Shown: one piece after another, positions 19,291-29,157 of the stretch
How positions within the stretch are numbered: position 1 is the stretch's first letter
Layout of the letters: the number at the start of each line of letters is the position of its first letter
DNA from: an uncultured Verrucomicrobiae bacterium
GTDB lineage: Bacteria; Verrucomicrobiota; Verrucomicrobiia; Limisphaerales; AAA164-E04
DNA length: 50,241 bases
Assembly: GCA_943788245.1 (NCBI GenBank)
Contig: CALSPN010000037.1
Coordinates: 1 to 50,241, forward strand
Direction of reading: 5' to 3'
Position numbers and translations under genes: made by a program
Notes under the pieces: model-generated
The model's input: only the letters and a program-made list of their open reading frames with translations
Database searches by the model: none
What the model was told of the DNA's origin: nothing

Positions 19291-21011
19291 ATGATCCCCA
19301 AGATTCTGCTCAAGGAGTCCATCGTCGCACCTCCTGGATTCAACAGGTGGCGTGTACCCCCTGCCCTCCATAGCCATTCATCTGTGTATCGGTTCAGTTT
19401 ATGCATGGAGCATATTCAATCCTGCACTCATACGGGAGCTCGGTGTTGTAGGCGCCTCGGCCAGTGGACTGGTCCCCCTGAGTTCGGTGGTTTGGGATAT
19501 TTTTCAGTGGGCAATCGTTTTTTTCTGGGACTGGCTGCTGCTGTGGCAGGCAAGTGGCTGGAAACGTGTCGGACCGAGATGTGTGGGGGGTGGACAGCGG
19601 CGATTCTCTGGGGTGGAGGTTTCCTGATAGGCAGTGCTGGAGTGGCATTTTCATCAGCTTTGGCTTATTTACCTTGGCTACGGTATGCTGGGGGGATGTG
19701 GGCCTGGGGCTGGGGTTTATGTTTCCCCAGTAAAGTACTTTGATTCGATGGTTTCCTGATCGCAGAGGGCTTGCTACCGGCCTTGCTATCATGGGGTTTG
19801 GTGGAGGGGGCGATGATTGGTGCTCCTGTGAAAAGAAGCCCTTCTGAAGGACCTTTTTCAAGGCCCCCGGATTATGTAGGGGGCCGCGGCTGATTTTATC
19901 CATGAAAACAGAGCAAGGCAAACGTTTTGTTCAGATGGATGGTGATTGGAAAGAGGCAGTGGTGGCGACTCAGGCAGATATTGCAAAATTACCTGTCACC
20001 AATCTTCAGGAAGGCGTTTACCTTGTGGGCACCGGCAACACAGGTGCCGCTGGAACATTCCTGACTCTGGGCCTTGTCTATTTTGCAGTCATGATGGTAG
20101 CGGCCTTCTCTTATCGCGTTCCTGAGGAAGGATGGCGCCCGCGTGGATGGTCTCCGCCTTCTGGCGATGATGCCAATAAGGGTATGATTACCAGTGGCAA
20201 TGTGGATATGGATCAGGCGCTGAAAACTCCCCAGTTTTATTTCATGTGGGTGGTGTTGTGTTTCAATGTGACCGCAGGTATTGGTGTCATTGGAGTGGCC
20301 AAGACAATGATGAATGAAATTTTTGGCACCACTCTTCCTTCCGTTGTCAATGGGGCGTTTGCAGCTACTTATGTAACCATGATCTCGGTTTTCAATATGC
20401 TGGGAAGAATCATCTGGGCGAGTGCATCCGATTACATTGGGCGTAAGAATACTTACCACTGTTTCTTCGTTTTCGGGACATTGCTTTACTTGTCGATTCC
20501 CTGGACAGCTGGTCAGGTTAGCGCCGACCCCACGGTGACATGGCTGGTTATGTTCTATGCCGCTACGATGATTATCTTCACCATGTATGGAGGTGGATTT
20601 GCCACCATTCCGGCTTATCTGGCTGATATTTTTGGAATGCGGTTTGTAGGGGCCATTCATGGTCGTTTGCTTACTGCATGGAGCACCGCCGGGGTTCTAG
20701 GCCCTTTGGCAATCACGTATCTTCGTCAGGCATCTGTTGAAGATTCCATTCGTTCACTAGCGACCAAAGTTGAGGATACGGCATTTATTCAGGCTTTCGG
20801 GGCAGGGAAAGACCAGATCGAATCCCTCATGGCAGCCAACACGGTATCGGTTTCCAAACTCATGGAAATTGTACCAGAGGGAACCATTGACCCTACACCG
20901 GGGCTCTACAATACAACAATGTATGCCATGGCAGCCCTGCTCGTGATTGCCTTTTTTGCCAATCTGGCGATCAAGCCCGTTGCCAGCCACCATCAGATCA
21001 AAGAAGACTGA
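19291..21011 (+). pseudogene. OFA-family MFS transporter (oxalate/formate antiporter-like), 5' third broken by indels
   Basis: A major facilitator of the OFA group, related to OxlT and YhjX. The N-terminus KESIVAPPGFNRW and AIHLCIGSVYAWSIFNPAL is characteristic. The first 600 bases need several one-base changes (for example to read SSVVWIFS and AVAGKWLE). From 19902 to 21011 the frame is clean, with helices such as FYFMWVVLCFNVTAGIGVIG, the loop RIIWASASDYIGRKNTY and GGGFATIPAYLADIFG. Substrates in the family are small carboxylates or unknown. The central loop carries RVPEEGWRPRGW, typical of PVC members. The abrupt change from broken to clean inside one gene argues for a local quality problem rather than loss of function. 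Confidence 0.82.
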
Positions 21012-21091
21012 TTCCCTTTCATACCCCGAAAAATCCACTCGACGATATACAAATCCTGTGATTTGATTTTCACAATTATTCCCATTGACCT

Positions 21092-22432
21092 ATGAAGATG
21101 CAAAACCTTACACGCTGTGCGTGTTTAGTCACCGCCCTGTTACTCGCAAGTTCAGGAGCACTCAATGCTCAGACATCCAAAACTGCCCGCCCAGGTGGTA
21201 AGATCCCGCGAAATCTGGAAGTTCAACTGGAAAAAGTTGCGGGTGGATTTACCGACCCTGTCAATGTTGTCAGCCCTCGGGATGGTTCCGGTCGATTGTT
21301 CGTTGTTGAACGCCCCGGTATTGTCAAGATCGTCAAGGACGGTGAAGTCATGCGACGCCCTTTTCTGGATATTAAGGAAACCGTTGTCAGTTCTTTTCTT
21401 GAGCAAGGTCTATACGACATGGAATTCCATCCGGACTTCAAGACCAACGGCCTCTTCTACGTGCATTATTCGGACATGTGGTTCAATGGCGATTCTTTCA
21501 TCGTTGAATACAAGGCTTCTTCGGATAACCCGGACCGCGCTGATCTGGATTCGGTGCGCGTTGTAATGCAGATCGAACAACCCTACTCCAATCACAATGG
21601 CGGTGAATTGGTGTTTGGACCCGATGGCTACCTTTACATAGGTAGTGGTGACGGCGGTTGGGAAGGCGACGTTCTGGGAGCTGGACAGGACCTCAGCACC
21701 CTTCTGGCAAAAGTGCTGCGCATTGACGTGAATACACGAACAACGGAAAAAGGATATGGTATTCCCCAAGACAATCCGTTTGTCACTCCTTTGCAGCAAA
21801 TGGTACTTTTTGGTGTATCCGAAGAACGGTTTGCAGAAATTCACCCTAACGCCCAACCTGAAATCTGGGCTTACGGTGTTCGCAATCCTGTCAAAATGCA
21901 ATTCGACAACAAAACGGGTGATCTTTACATCGCCGACGTCGGGCAAAATCACTGGGAAGAAATTAATTTTCAGGCTGGAAGCAGCAAAGGTGGAGAGAAT
22001 TATGGTTGGAAATTCATGTGCGGAACCCATCCATTCCCAATTTCCGCAAAGAACGCACCTCAAGTGGGAGAAATGCCCATTGGTGAATACTCGCACGTGA
22101 CCGATGGCATTTGTGTGATTGGCCTAGGTGTCTATCGTGGAAGCAAATACCCTTCAATGGATGGTGTTTATTTCGTTTCAGACTGGGGATCTGGTAAAAT
22201 TTGGGCCATGGAGCGCGATGAGAATGGACAATGGCAGATGCAGGAAATGCTTGATACTCAGGTGCGTCCCACTGGCGCAGGTGAAGACGAGGATGGGACT
22301 ATCTACATGACATCCGCCACCTCCAACTATGGCGGACCTGTGGACCCTTATGACAACGAGCCGGGTGCACTTTGGCGATTGGTTGAAAAATCCAAAGTCA
22401 AGGAAGGTGCTGAGACAGTGCCTTTGGACTAA
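21092..22432 (+). CDS. Soluble PQQ-type glucose/sorbosone dehydrogenase-like protein
   Basis: 446 residues with a signal peptide (cleavage expected after ...SSGALNAQ). It is a six-bladed beta-propeller of the GSDH family. Motifs include SPRDGSGRLFVVERPGIVKI, GLYDMEFHPDF, a central SNHNGGELVFGPDGYLYIGS with GDGG, and EIWAYGVRNPVKMQFD with DVGQNHWEEIN and GENYGWKFMCG. Family members oxidise aldose sugars or sorbosone with PQQ and hand electrons to a carrier. PQQ use is assumed by family, not shown. A sulfocyanin-like copper protein gene begins 47 bases downstream on the same strand, suggesting a donor/acceptor pair. The upstream genes are an MFS carrier and a divergent Gfo/Idh/MocA enzyme. Confidence 0.85.
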   Translation: MKMQNLTRCACLVTALLLASSGALNAQTSKTARPGGKIPRNLEVQLEKVAGGFTDPVNVVSPRDGSGRLFVVERPGIVKIVKDGEVMRRPFLDIKETVVSSFLEQGLYDMEFHPDFKTNGLFYVHYSDMWFNGDSFIVEYKASSDNPDRADLDSVRVVMQIEQPYSNHNGGELVFGPDGYLYIGSGDGGWEGDVLGAGQDLSTLLAKVLRIDVNTRTTEKGYGIPQDNPFVTPLQQMVLFGVSEERFAEIHPNAQPEIWAYGVRNPVKMQFDNKTGDLYIADVGQNHWEEINFQAGSSKGGENYGWKFMCGTHPFPISAKNAPQVGEMPIGEYSHVTDGICVIGLGVYRGSKYPSMDGVYFVSDWGSGKIWAMERDENGQWQMQEMLDTQVRPTGAGEDEDGTIYMTSATSNYGGPVDPYDNEPGALWRLVEKSKVKEGAETVPLD

Positions 22433-22479
22433 TCCTTCTGAGGTGATTTACAGTTAAGCATGTTAATGATACTGCATCC

Positions 22480-23082
22480 ATGAATCAAATTTTGCGAAAG
22501 CTCGTTTCTCAAAGTCTGTGCGGAGTATTGCTGTTTTGTCTGGCATTCATCACAACTCAAAGCGTCAATCTTTGTGCGGACGAAGCCGCCCACAAGGACC
22601 ATCCGTTATCGGGGCGTAAAACTCCATCACCAGGTCCTGATGATGTTGATAAGTTCATACGAGTTGACAGAATTGCAAAGACGGTATTCATTCCGCTGGC
22701 CGCGACCTTCAACGACGCAAATCACGGCATGAATTTCAATGGGCATTACAAGGGACGCGCTATTTACTCAGTTCCAAAAGGATGGAAAGTCACCATTCAT
22801 TTCAAGAACATGAGCCCCGTTCCTCACAGTGCTGTGGTGGTAGAGCAAGTCATGGCTCGAAAACTTCAAGTTGGAGAACCTTACTTTGACGGCGCTTCTA
22901 CGACCGACCCCTTGAAAGGATTAAAGAAGGACGAGGAATTCACGTTTGTGGTGGATGATATTGGGAAGTTTGCGATTGCCTGCGGATTCCCTGCCCACTC
23001 GGCCAGTGGTCACTGGATTGCCTTGAATGTTACCAAAGAAGGCGAAACTCCAAGCCTTAAATTGCCTGCCAGCCCCCTGTAA
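22480..23082 (+). CDS. Secreted sulfocyanin-like blue copper protein
   Basis: A 200-residue exported protein; signal peptide up to about residue 33 (...NLCADEA). The cupredoxin fold is indicated by the run MNFNGHYKGRAIYSVPKGW, close to the FNFNG box of sulfocyanin. The first His ligand is in PVPHSAVVVEQ and the Cys-His pair in FAIACGFPAHSASGHW. In sulfocyanins the last position is usually Met (GHxxxGMW), but here it is His, so the axial ligand may be changed. It probably shuttles electrons in the periplasm. It lies in one apparent transcript with the sugar dehydrogenase upstream and is followed by a convergent pseudopilin gene. Confidence 0.75.
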   Translation: MNQILRKLVSQSLCGVLLFCLAFITTQSVNLCADEAAHKDHPLSGRKTPSPGPDDVDKFIRVDRIAKTVFIPLAATFNDANHGMNFNGHYKGRAIYSVPKGWKVTIHFKNMSPVPHSAVVVEQVMARKLQVGEPYFDGASTTDPLKGLKKDEEFTFVVDDIGKFAIACGFPAHSASGHWIALNVTKEGETPSLKLPASPL

Positions 23083-23192
23083 AAGGAAGGCTTCTACCCG
23101 GCTATTTGCGCAGATTCAATGACCTGAGGGCTCCATGATGACTTTTTGGGGCCTTTGGGTCGCCTCCTTTTTTAGAGGGCTTGGTAGTTTGC

Positions 23193-24036
23193 TCAGTCTG
23201 TTTTCCTAACCGTGGTTCGATCTGCCAACCAGATAACATCTGGGTTATTCGGTGAGGCAACGTTCAAGGCCAGAGTATTGGCATTTTCTGCTGGTGGCAT
23301 TGTGCGAGGATCTCTCCATTTTTTTGTTTCAGCATGGCCATCTGCAAAGGAGATGCCTGCTGCTCCGTTGTGGTAACTTGCGGGAAAGTCGATCATCCGC
23401 GCAGAGCCCGGGTTTGAGACCATCTGATTCGCGTAACCCCCGGCATTGATGCTATCCGGATGTTCATCCAGCAGAAACATACAGGTTGGAGGGGCCAGGA
23501 TGACTGAAATCACTGGATTTGGTAAAGATTTTGTAGGTTTTCTGGTTTGCTTGGAATCCACTGCCGGGTGGTAACCATCCCCCCGGTCCACCCATAGCCT
23601 GACTCATACCCATGCTGCGTATTCTCGAATATCTCTTGCCGCCGATCCTTACGAAACTTCTATCGGCGGGACAGAGATAAATTTTTGCAGTGGGTAGATA
23701 GGGGGCGAATTTCGCGCGCTTGGGGTCCAGCAGGTCCTGGATGTTTGTATTGTCTCGATTAGAGGGATTGAAATCTAACCATCCTCCCACCCAGGCTCCT
23801 GCCTCGGTTCCGCTGTTGCCTGGTTTCGTCAGGTAATCACCGTTGTCATCCGGATACATCAGGTGAGCAAGCTGGAGTTGTTTAAGATTGTTAAGGCACG
23901 AGATTCCCTGCGCCTTTGTTTTGGCTTTTGAGAGAGCTGGCAATAGCATGCCTGCGAGAATCGCTATGATGGCAATCACAACGAGCAATTCAATCAATGT
24001 GAACCCTGTCGTATGTTGTTTCTTAGCGTGCTTCAT
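23193..24036 (-). CDS. H-X9-DG pseudopilin-like protein, one-base frameshift
   Basis: A PVC-type prepilin-like protein. The N-terminus [20 protein letters not shown] is a type IV prepilin cleavage and methylation site with the first transmembrane helix. The C-terminal [19 protein letters not shown] is the H-X9-DG box. The frame shifts near 23475, between SNLYV and [15 protein letters not shown]; removing one base gives 280 residues and an end at 23193. These proteins occur in large paralogous families in Verrucomicrobiota and Planctomycetota. They probably assemble in a type II secretion or pilus-like structure, but individual roles are not known. It is convergent with the sulfocyanin-like gene. 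Confidence 0.85.
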
Positions 24037-24375
24037 CCTTCATTAATGGATAGGAGCAGCCTCATTGTCAATTTGGAATCCTTTTTTCAGAGCTGGAATT
24101 TTCTTCTGGTCGATTGGTATTCAATGCGTGGGATTACTGGCTCCATAGAATCAGAGCCTGCCAAAAATGGGGCATTTTGATTGATGGGGTTCAAGTTCAA
24201 ATCAGAACGATGCGTCAGGCATTTTCCAATCTCCGTTATGCTCTGCCCGCTGGAATCTCTTTGTTTTTCCTGCAGTGATGTCCTTGAAAGAGGATGAAGC
24301 CCTGCATTTCCGGTCATAATCAGAGCATGCGATCCCACTTCATATCAATCGCAGTCATTGAAACCCTCTCAAACA

Positions 24376-24402
24376 TAAAAAAAGGCCCTGCGCGCAGGGC
24401 CT
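24376..24402 (-). terminator. Intrinsic terminator after the PpiD-like gene
   Basis: A perfect GC-rich inverted repeat, AGGCCCTGCG / CGCAGGGCCT (24383-24402), next to a run of seven A (24377-24383). On the minus strand this is a stem followed by seven T. It sits about 30 bases after the stop of the SurA/PpiD-like gene at 24432. Confidence 0.85.
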
Positions 24403-24431
24403 GTTGGATTAAAATGAAAGTGTCTGGTGGA

Positions 24432-26114
24432 CTAATTGGAAGCGGGGCTGCCTTCGTCAGAGCTGTCAGTGTTCATTCGGACGGAAGCCATCTGTTGTTG
24501 GATCCATGCTGAAAACGTTTCGCCCTTGCGTGACTGCCTCAACTCTTCGAGGAAATCTGAAAGCTCTTCGTTCATCTTAGCTTCGTCAACGTCTGCATAG
24601 TCTTGTAGGTAAAGGACACCGGCACCATCACTCGTGTCGCTGACATCACTCAATGTTCCCGGACTCATCGCAAAAGCCAGGTTCTGAAGCCAGCTCACGG
24701 TCGCTCTGCGGTCCTGGAAGTCTTCCAGTGTCCGTGTTGTCAGAGAGAAGTTAGGGATCTTGATGGGGGTTTGCCCCAGTTCCTTGCAGGCATCTGTAAA
24801 AGATTTTCCACCGTCCATGGCTGCTTTCAGGCTCTCATGAATAGTGTTTGCCTGCGCTCTTGCCGCTATTAGTTGCTGCTCCCGCCTGAAATCTCCGATG
24901 ACACGGGTTTTTACTTCGTCCAAAGTAGGGGGATGGTCTGGAATGATCTCCTCAAGTGCCATCACGAAAAATGCTTTAGACGCTTCCAATGGGCTTGCAA
25001 TCGGCTCCTCCTCAGTGAGTTGGTATGCTGTTTGAGTGAAACTGAAGGGTACTCCCAAGCCGGGGGCAAGCTGGTTGCGTGAAAATTCAGTCGTCAGTTG
25101 CGATTGAAGGTCCATCTCAGTCGCCAGCTGCTCCAATGCTCCCGAAGAATAAGCTTCAAACTTTGCGAAACCACTCATGAACTTTCTGGTGGCTTCCTCA
25201 GCAATCTCGAGCCCTTTGGTTTCGAGTTCTTCGTTTCGAATTTGTTCTTTGGCCTTGTCCTCCGCCAAGACTTCACCGTTTTCTGTGAAAGAATTGGTTC
25301 CTCGAGTCGTGTAAATCTCGTCGATCATGGCCTGCAGGTTCGTGCTCGCGTTGAGTTGAGTTTCGGCCTCTGCCAGATAGTTGGTTGCTGCGAATTTCAC
25401 GTATCTGATTTTTCTTTTTTCCTCAACACGATAAACAGCCATATTGTTGGTGAAATACTCTTCCATTCCTACAAGATCCTGACCCGCGGACATGTGGTTC
25501 GTGCGCGAAAACAACAACGCCATGGTAGTTGCCTGCTGATTGCGTTCTTTATAGACCCGCTCAGCTTCTGAGGGTGTTACCATTTCACCACTCAAACTTA
25601 CGAGCGATGTAAGCTGTCCTATGCCGACCTGATTTTCAGCATAACGATCTAAATCCGCCTCGGTGAGCCCACGTGGTTTGATAGCCTCCAAAAACCGATC
25701 ATAGTATTCTTGCTGGAAGGTGCCTGTTTCCTGATCTGCATAAAAATTCACTTTCCAGTCTGCGACTGTTTTGTCACTCGTGACAATGCCCATTTCCTTC
25801 ACTTTGTGCAGCAAGAGCAGTCGCCTTGACGTCTCTGTGTCCCGGTCAAAGCCATATTGAGCGCCCATCTGGTCAGGCCAGCTCCCTGTCATTGAGAAGA
25901 ACTGCAAAGCAACATCTTTGTAGGCATCGTAATACTCCTGCTGTGTAACAGGTTGATCACCAATAGTTCCAATGGTGGCGTTAGAGCCGGTTCCCCCGCC
26001 TCCGCCTCCCCCGGTTCCGACGCTTGGTGTGAAAAAGACGACAAAGGACACAATCACAACCGCAATGATGACAATGAATAACCATTGCTGATGTTTTCGA
26101 ATATGTGCAAACAT
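24432..26114 (-). CDS. PpiD/SurA-like periplasmic peptidyl-prolyl isomerase-type chaperone
   Basis: 560 residues. It has a short cytoplasmic start (MFAHIRKHQQW), one transmembrane anchor (LFIVIIAVVIVSFVVFF), a glycine-rich linker (GTGGGGGGGTG), then a large periplasmic part. The first periplasmic helices (IGDQPVTQQEYYDAYKDVA) match the SurA_N / PpiD start. The remainder is helical and carries FRREQQLIAARAQA and ACKELGQTP near its end, as in PpiD. A well-formed parvulin core is not evident, so it may act mainly as a chaperone for exported proteins. A terminator follows it. It is divergent from the lipoprotein gene at 26302. Confidence 0.82.
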   Translation of the reverse strand: MFAHIRKHQQWLFIVIIAVVIVSFVVFFTPSVGTGGGGGGGTGSNATIGTIGDQPVTQQEYYDAYKDVALQFFSMTGSWPDQMGAQYGFDRDTETSRRLLLLHKVKEMGIVTSDKTVADWKVNFYADQETGTFQQEYYDRFLEAIKPRGLTEADLDRYAENQVGIGQLTSLVSLSGEMVTPSEAERVYKERNQQATTMALLFSRTNHMSAGQDLVGMEEYFTNNMAVYRVEEKRKIRYVKFAATNYLAEAETQLNASTNLQAMIDEIYTTRGTNSFTENGEVLAEDKAKEQIRNEELETKGLEIAEEATRKFMSGFAKFEAYSSGALEQLATEMDLQSQLTTEFSRNQLAPGLGVPFSFTQTAYQLTEEEPIASPLEASKAFFVMALEEIIPDHPPTLDEVKTRVIGDFRREQQLIAARAQANTIHESLKAAMDGGKSFTDACKELGQTPIKIPNFSLTTRTLEDFQDRRATVSWLQNLAFAMSPGTLSDVSDTSDGAGVLYLQDYADVDEAKMNEELSDFLEELRQSRKGETFSAWIQQQMASVRMNTDSSDEGSPASN

Positions 26115-26301
26115 GGCTTATTTAAATGAATCAATTGACCAGTTCAGATTTCTGAAACGGTCTTTGTTTTATAATGTCAAAGTGGCGCACAGTAACCATC
26201 CTGACGGTCACAGGTCAAATCCAAAAAATGAATCATTTCAGTCAATTGCAGTAAATCCGAAACATCTTTACAGTCATTCCACTCTCAGCTATCGCTTTTC
26301 T

Positions 26302-26702
26302 ATGAAGCGTAACCCCTTCTTTAAATGCTTTTTTCTGATTGCCCTGTCTTGCTGCAGACCGGTTGCTTGAACACGACTGTCGTCAATTTGACTCCCCCCA
26401 AGGTGCCTCGCAATGCTGCAGGCAGCTATCGATTTGAAGCTGGTTGGCAGACAAACCAACGGAGCATCAAGGAGGATTCCATCGAAGCCTACGTTGTGTT
26501 GGGTGGAGTGCATCATCCGATGAAGAAAGTCCCCATCGCAGCTGATCGCTGGGAGGCTCTCATACCCTTGGACCAGGTAGCGGAAGGACACAGTTATCAT
26601 TTCAAGTTTGATTTTATTTACAACAGTCACCCGGAGCCTCAGGCAAACAGCCTGAGGACAGAACCTTTTTCGGTCAAAATTGTTGAGCCGAACGCTCGTT
26701 GA
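26302..26702 (+). CDS. Small lipoprotein of unknown function, one-base frameshift in the signal peptide
   Basis: Begins MKRNPFFKCFFLIALS. After adding one missing base near 26348 it continues LLQTGCLN, a proper lipobox with Cys as the acylated residue. The mature part (133 residues in total) includes SYRFEAGWQTNQ, VVLGGVHHPMKKVP and FKFDFIYNS, and looks like a beta-sandwich. As written the first frame ends at an early stop, and an internal ATG at 26325 opens the rest. The last 29 bases overlap the end of comEC, which converges on it. The function is unknown. Confidence 0.65.
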
Positions 26703-29157
26703 CCTGAGCGAAATGGGTAATCCTTGTCGACTTACGGGGATCCATCAACAGGGAAGGTCCCTCGTTGGGAATAACTTTCAGCATATCGCCTGAAGCCACT
26801 AATTCTATTGAGCCCTTCGCGCCGGTATCCCAGACAATAGTTCGAGAAGAAAACGCCTCAGGATGCAATTGCTCCATCCATCTGTCCTTTCGACCTTGTT
26901 CGATTCCCGTAACGATGATTAGTTTTGGTGACAACTGGTCCATCCAGTGGATGTTGGGTGGATTATTTTTTCTGGGGCGATTGACCACCAGCACGTCCGC
27001 CTTTAATGCTGGATGGGCATTGCCCAGTTCGATCAGCCCCTCACGGCTCAAATCTCCCATCAGGAGTATGGAGCTTTCTCCCAGCGTCAGGGATAGGACC
27101 AGGTTTGCGTCATCCGCCGTCTGGAAGTATCGTTCATCAATGGGATACAGGATTTTTAAGGGAGTTTGAGCCTCAGTTTTGATTCGATTGACCATCGCAA
27201 TCCCCTTGTTTTTTGCAAATATAACGATTTCCTTGAAGTATGGAGATTTGAAACCACCAGAAGACGTCACTATTTGTTCCGGGCAGAAACGTTGCATGCC
27301 GTCCTGCAAGCCCCCAATGTGATCCGCGTCTCCGTGTGAAATCCAAACTGATCTCAAAGCATCCACACCCTGCGATTCCAGAAAAGGGATGGTTTTTCTT
27401 TCCATTGTGGGCGTTCTCCCTCCGTCAAGGAGGAGATCGTTTTTCCATCCCGATTGATTGATCCAGATGGAATCTCCATGAGGAACGGGAATCAATGTGA
27501 TCGATCGTTTCCTGAACGATGTGTGTAAATGAGACGCAAAAAGGCAAGCAAGAATGGAGCAGCAAATAAACATCGCTCTGGTTTTCCACCAGGCATTAAC
27601 TGCCCCCAGAGCTATCAGCATCAGTGTCGCAAAATAAATCCAGAGGAACAGGGGCGGTAAGGGCGAGACAAAGAAATGCGACCCGTTCAAGTCTGCCATC
27701 CATTCGCTCAAATACTTCATGGACTCCATCCAGAACCAGCCACAGTGATTGAATAATTCCGTAATTCCCGGTGCCCAGATGGCACACAGAAAACTTCCCA
27801 TCGCACAACTGATGACGCAACCTGCTATCGGTATCAATACCAGGTTGCCCAGGAGTCCGATGGGCGTAACCAGATGAAATTGTTGCCAAATGATGGGAAG
27901 TGAACCCACCCACGCTGCCAGAGAAACCGCAACCGGCAGTGCCAGTTTTTGTGAGCCCCATTTCTGTATTTTCTGAAATACCGAGAGCTGATCTCTGATG
28001 ATCCACGGATCGGGCTGTGTCCATTCCTGTAGTTTTTGGCGCAAAGGGTCTGCAAGGGTGACAAGGCTCAACGCCACACCGAATGAAAGCTGGAAACCAG
28101 TTTGAAATAATTGTCCTGGTTGCCCGATCAAAATAATCCATGCTGCAGAGAAAAGAGAATTCAACATGGAGTTGGGGCGTCGAAACATCCATCCAAAAAT
28201 CAAGATCGACATCATGATCCCAGCTCTTATTGCTGAGGTTTGCCAGCCACTCATAGCGATGTAGCCCCACATGCAGAGGACGGTAATGTTTCCACTCATC
28301 CAGACCGGCAGCTGGCATATTCGCAGACTGCCAAGTAGAAGTCCCGCCACCATTGCGACATGCAGTCCACTGATTGCAAAGAGGTGCATTGATCCTGACC
28401 ATCTGAAAGGTTCTGCCATCTCGTCATAGAGCCAGGTTTTCCATCCCAGAACCATGGCCCACTGCAGCCTGTTCGCATCATCTACCTCGGGCAGTCCTCG
28501 AGTCATCGTATGCATGGCCCAGGCCTGAAATGTATCTGTCCAGGGTCGATCAAGTTGTTGGCTGATTTTATGATCCAATGCCCATGACTCAGGCGATTCA
28601 GCTGTCAGAACCCGATAAATACCCTGATGCTGCAAGTAATCCCTGTAGCTGAAGAGGCCTGTTGCCAAGGGGCCGGATGGAGCATTTAAGACACCTGTAA
28701 CCTCAATTTTCAGGCCTTTGTAAAATGATCGGGGGACAGCTCCTCTGGTTCGTAATAAGACGACACCGTGAACCGGATGTCTTTGGGATTGGTGGGAAAT
28801 CCAGGAGACTTCAAGGCGGGCCTGACATGATTCTGACACGACGCCCTTATTCTGGTATTTCCTGTAACGAGGCGTTTCCAGCAGTCGGCCCTCCAATGTC
28901 GCGTATAGACCCTCCCCGGTGTCCATGTTTCTTATATCATCTGGGTGAGTTGGTCGCGTTTGAATAGCGTGGATGGTGCTTCCGCCAACACAAATGAGAA
29001 GGATCAGTAAATAGTCCCTGCCTTGTCTGAAACCCAGAAAGCCAAGCGCTGCGATTGCCCAGATTGACATCCAGCCCCATACAGGGATCGGGATCCTGGA
29101 ATCGAGCATGATTCCTGCCGCAAAAGCGATCACGATTTTGAGCATCGGGTGAGCCAT
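26674..29157 (-). CDS. comEC: ComEC/Rec2 DNA-uptake channel protein
   Basis: 827 residues, a full three-part ComEC. It has an N-terminal membrane pair with a DUF4131 OB-like domain, then the Competence multi-helix domain with SMHLFAISGLHVAMVAGLLL at about residue 255. A C-terminal metallo-beta-lactamase domain follows, with WISHGDADHIGGLQDG near residue 600. ComEC forms the inner-membrane channel for single-stranded DNA during transformation, and its C-terminal domain is probably the nuclease. The start ATG directly follows the vanZ stop, so the genes are coupled. No other com gene is in the window, although pseudopilin genes at 23.2 and 39.5 kb could belong to a pilus. The C-terminus overlaps the convergent lipoprotein gene by 29 bases. 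Confidence 0.93.
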   Translation of the reverse strand: MAHPMLKIVIAFAAGIMLDSRIPIPVWGWMSIWAIAALGFLGFRQGRDYLLILLICVGGSTIHAIQTRPTHPDDIRNMDTGEGLYATLEGRLLETPRYRKYQNKGVVSESCQARLEVSWISHQSQRHPVHGVVLLRTRGAVPRSFYKGLKIEVTGVLNAPSGPLATGLFSYRDYLQHQGIYRVLTAESPESWALDHKISQQLDRPWTDTFQAWAMHTMTRGLPEVDDANRLQWAMVLGWKTWLYDEMAEPFRWSGSMHLFAISGLHVAMVAGLLLGSLRICQLPVWMSGNITVLCMWGYIAMSGWQTSAIRAGIMMSILIFGWMFRRPNSMLNSLFSAAWIILIGQPGQLFQTGFQLSFGVALSLVTLADPLRQKLQEWTQPDPWIIRDQLSVFQKIQKWGSQKLALPVAVSLAAWVGSLPIIWQQFHLVTPIGLLGNLVLIPIAGCVISCAMGSFLCAIWAPGITELFNHCGWFWMESMKYLSEWMADLNGSHFFVSPLPPLFLWIYFATLMLIALGAVNAWWKTRAMFICCSILACLFASHLHTSFRKRSITLIPVPHGDSIWINQSGWKNDLLLDGGRTPTMERKTIPFLESQGVDALRSVWISHGDADHIGGLQDGMQRFCPEQIVTSSGGFKSPYFKEIVIFAKNKGIAMVNRIKTEAQTPLKILYPIDERYFQTADDANLVLSLTLGESSILLMGDLSREGLIELGNAHPALKADVLVVNRPRKNNPPNIHWMDQLSPKLIIVTGIEQGRKDRWMEQLHPEAFSSRTIVWDTGAKGSIELVASGDMLKVIPNEGPSLLMDPRKSTRITHFAQVNERSAQQF

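Noticed and set aside
24087..24338. 83-codon frame on the minus strand between the pseudopilin and the PpiD-like gene
   Set aside because: Composition is not protein-like, and the terminator at 24376-24402 separates it from upstream transcription.
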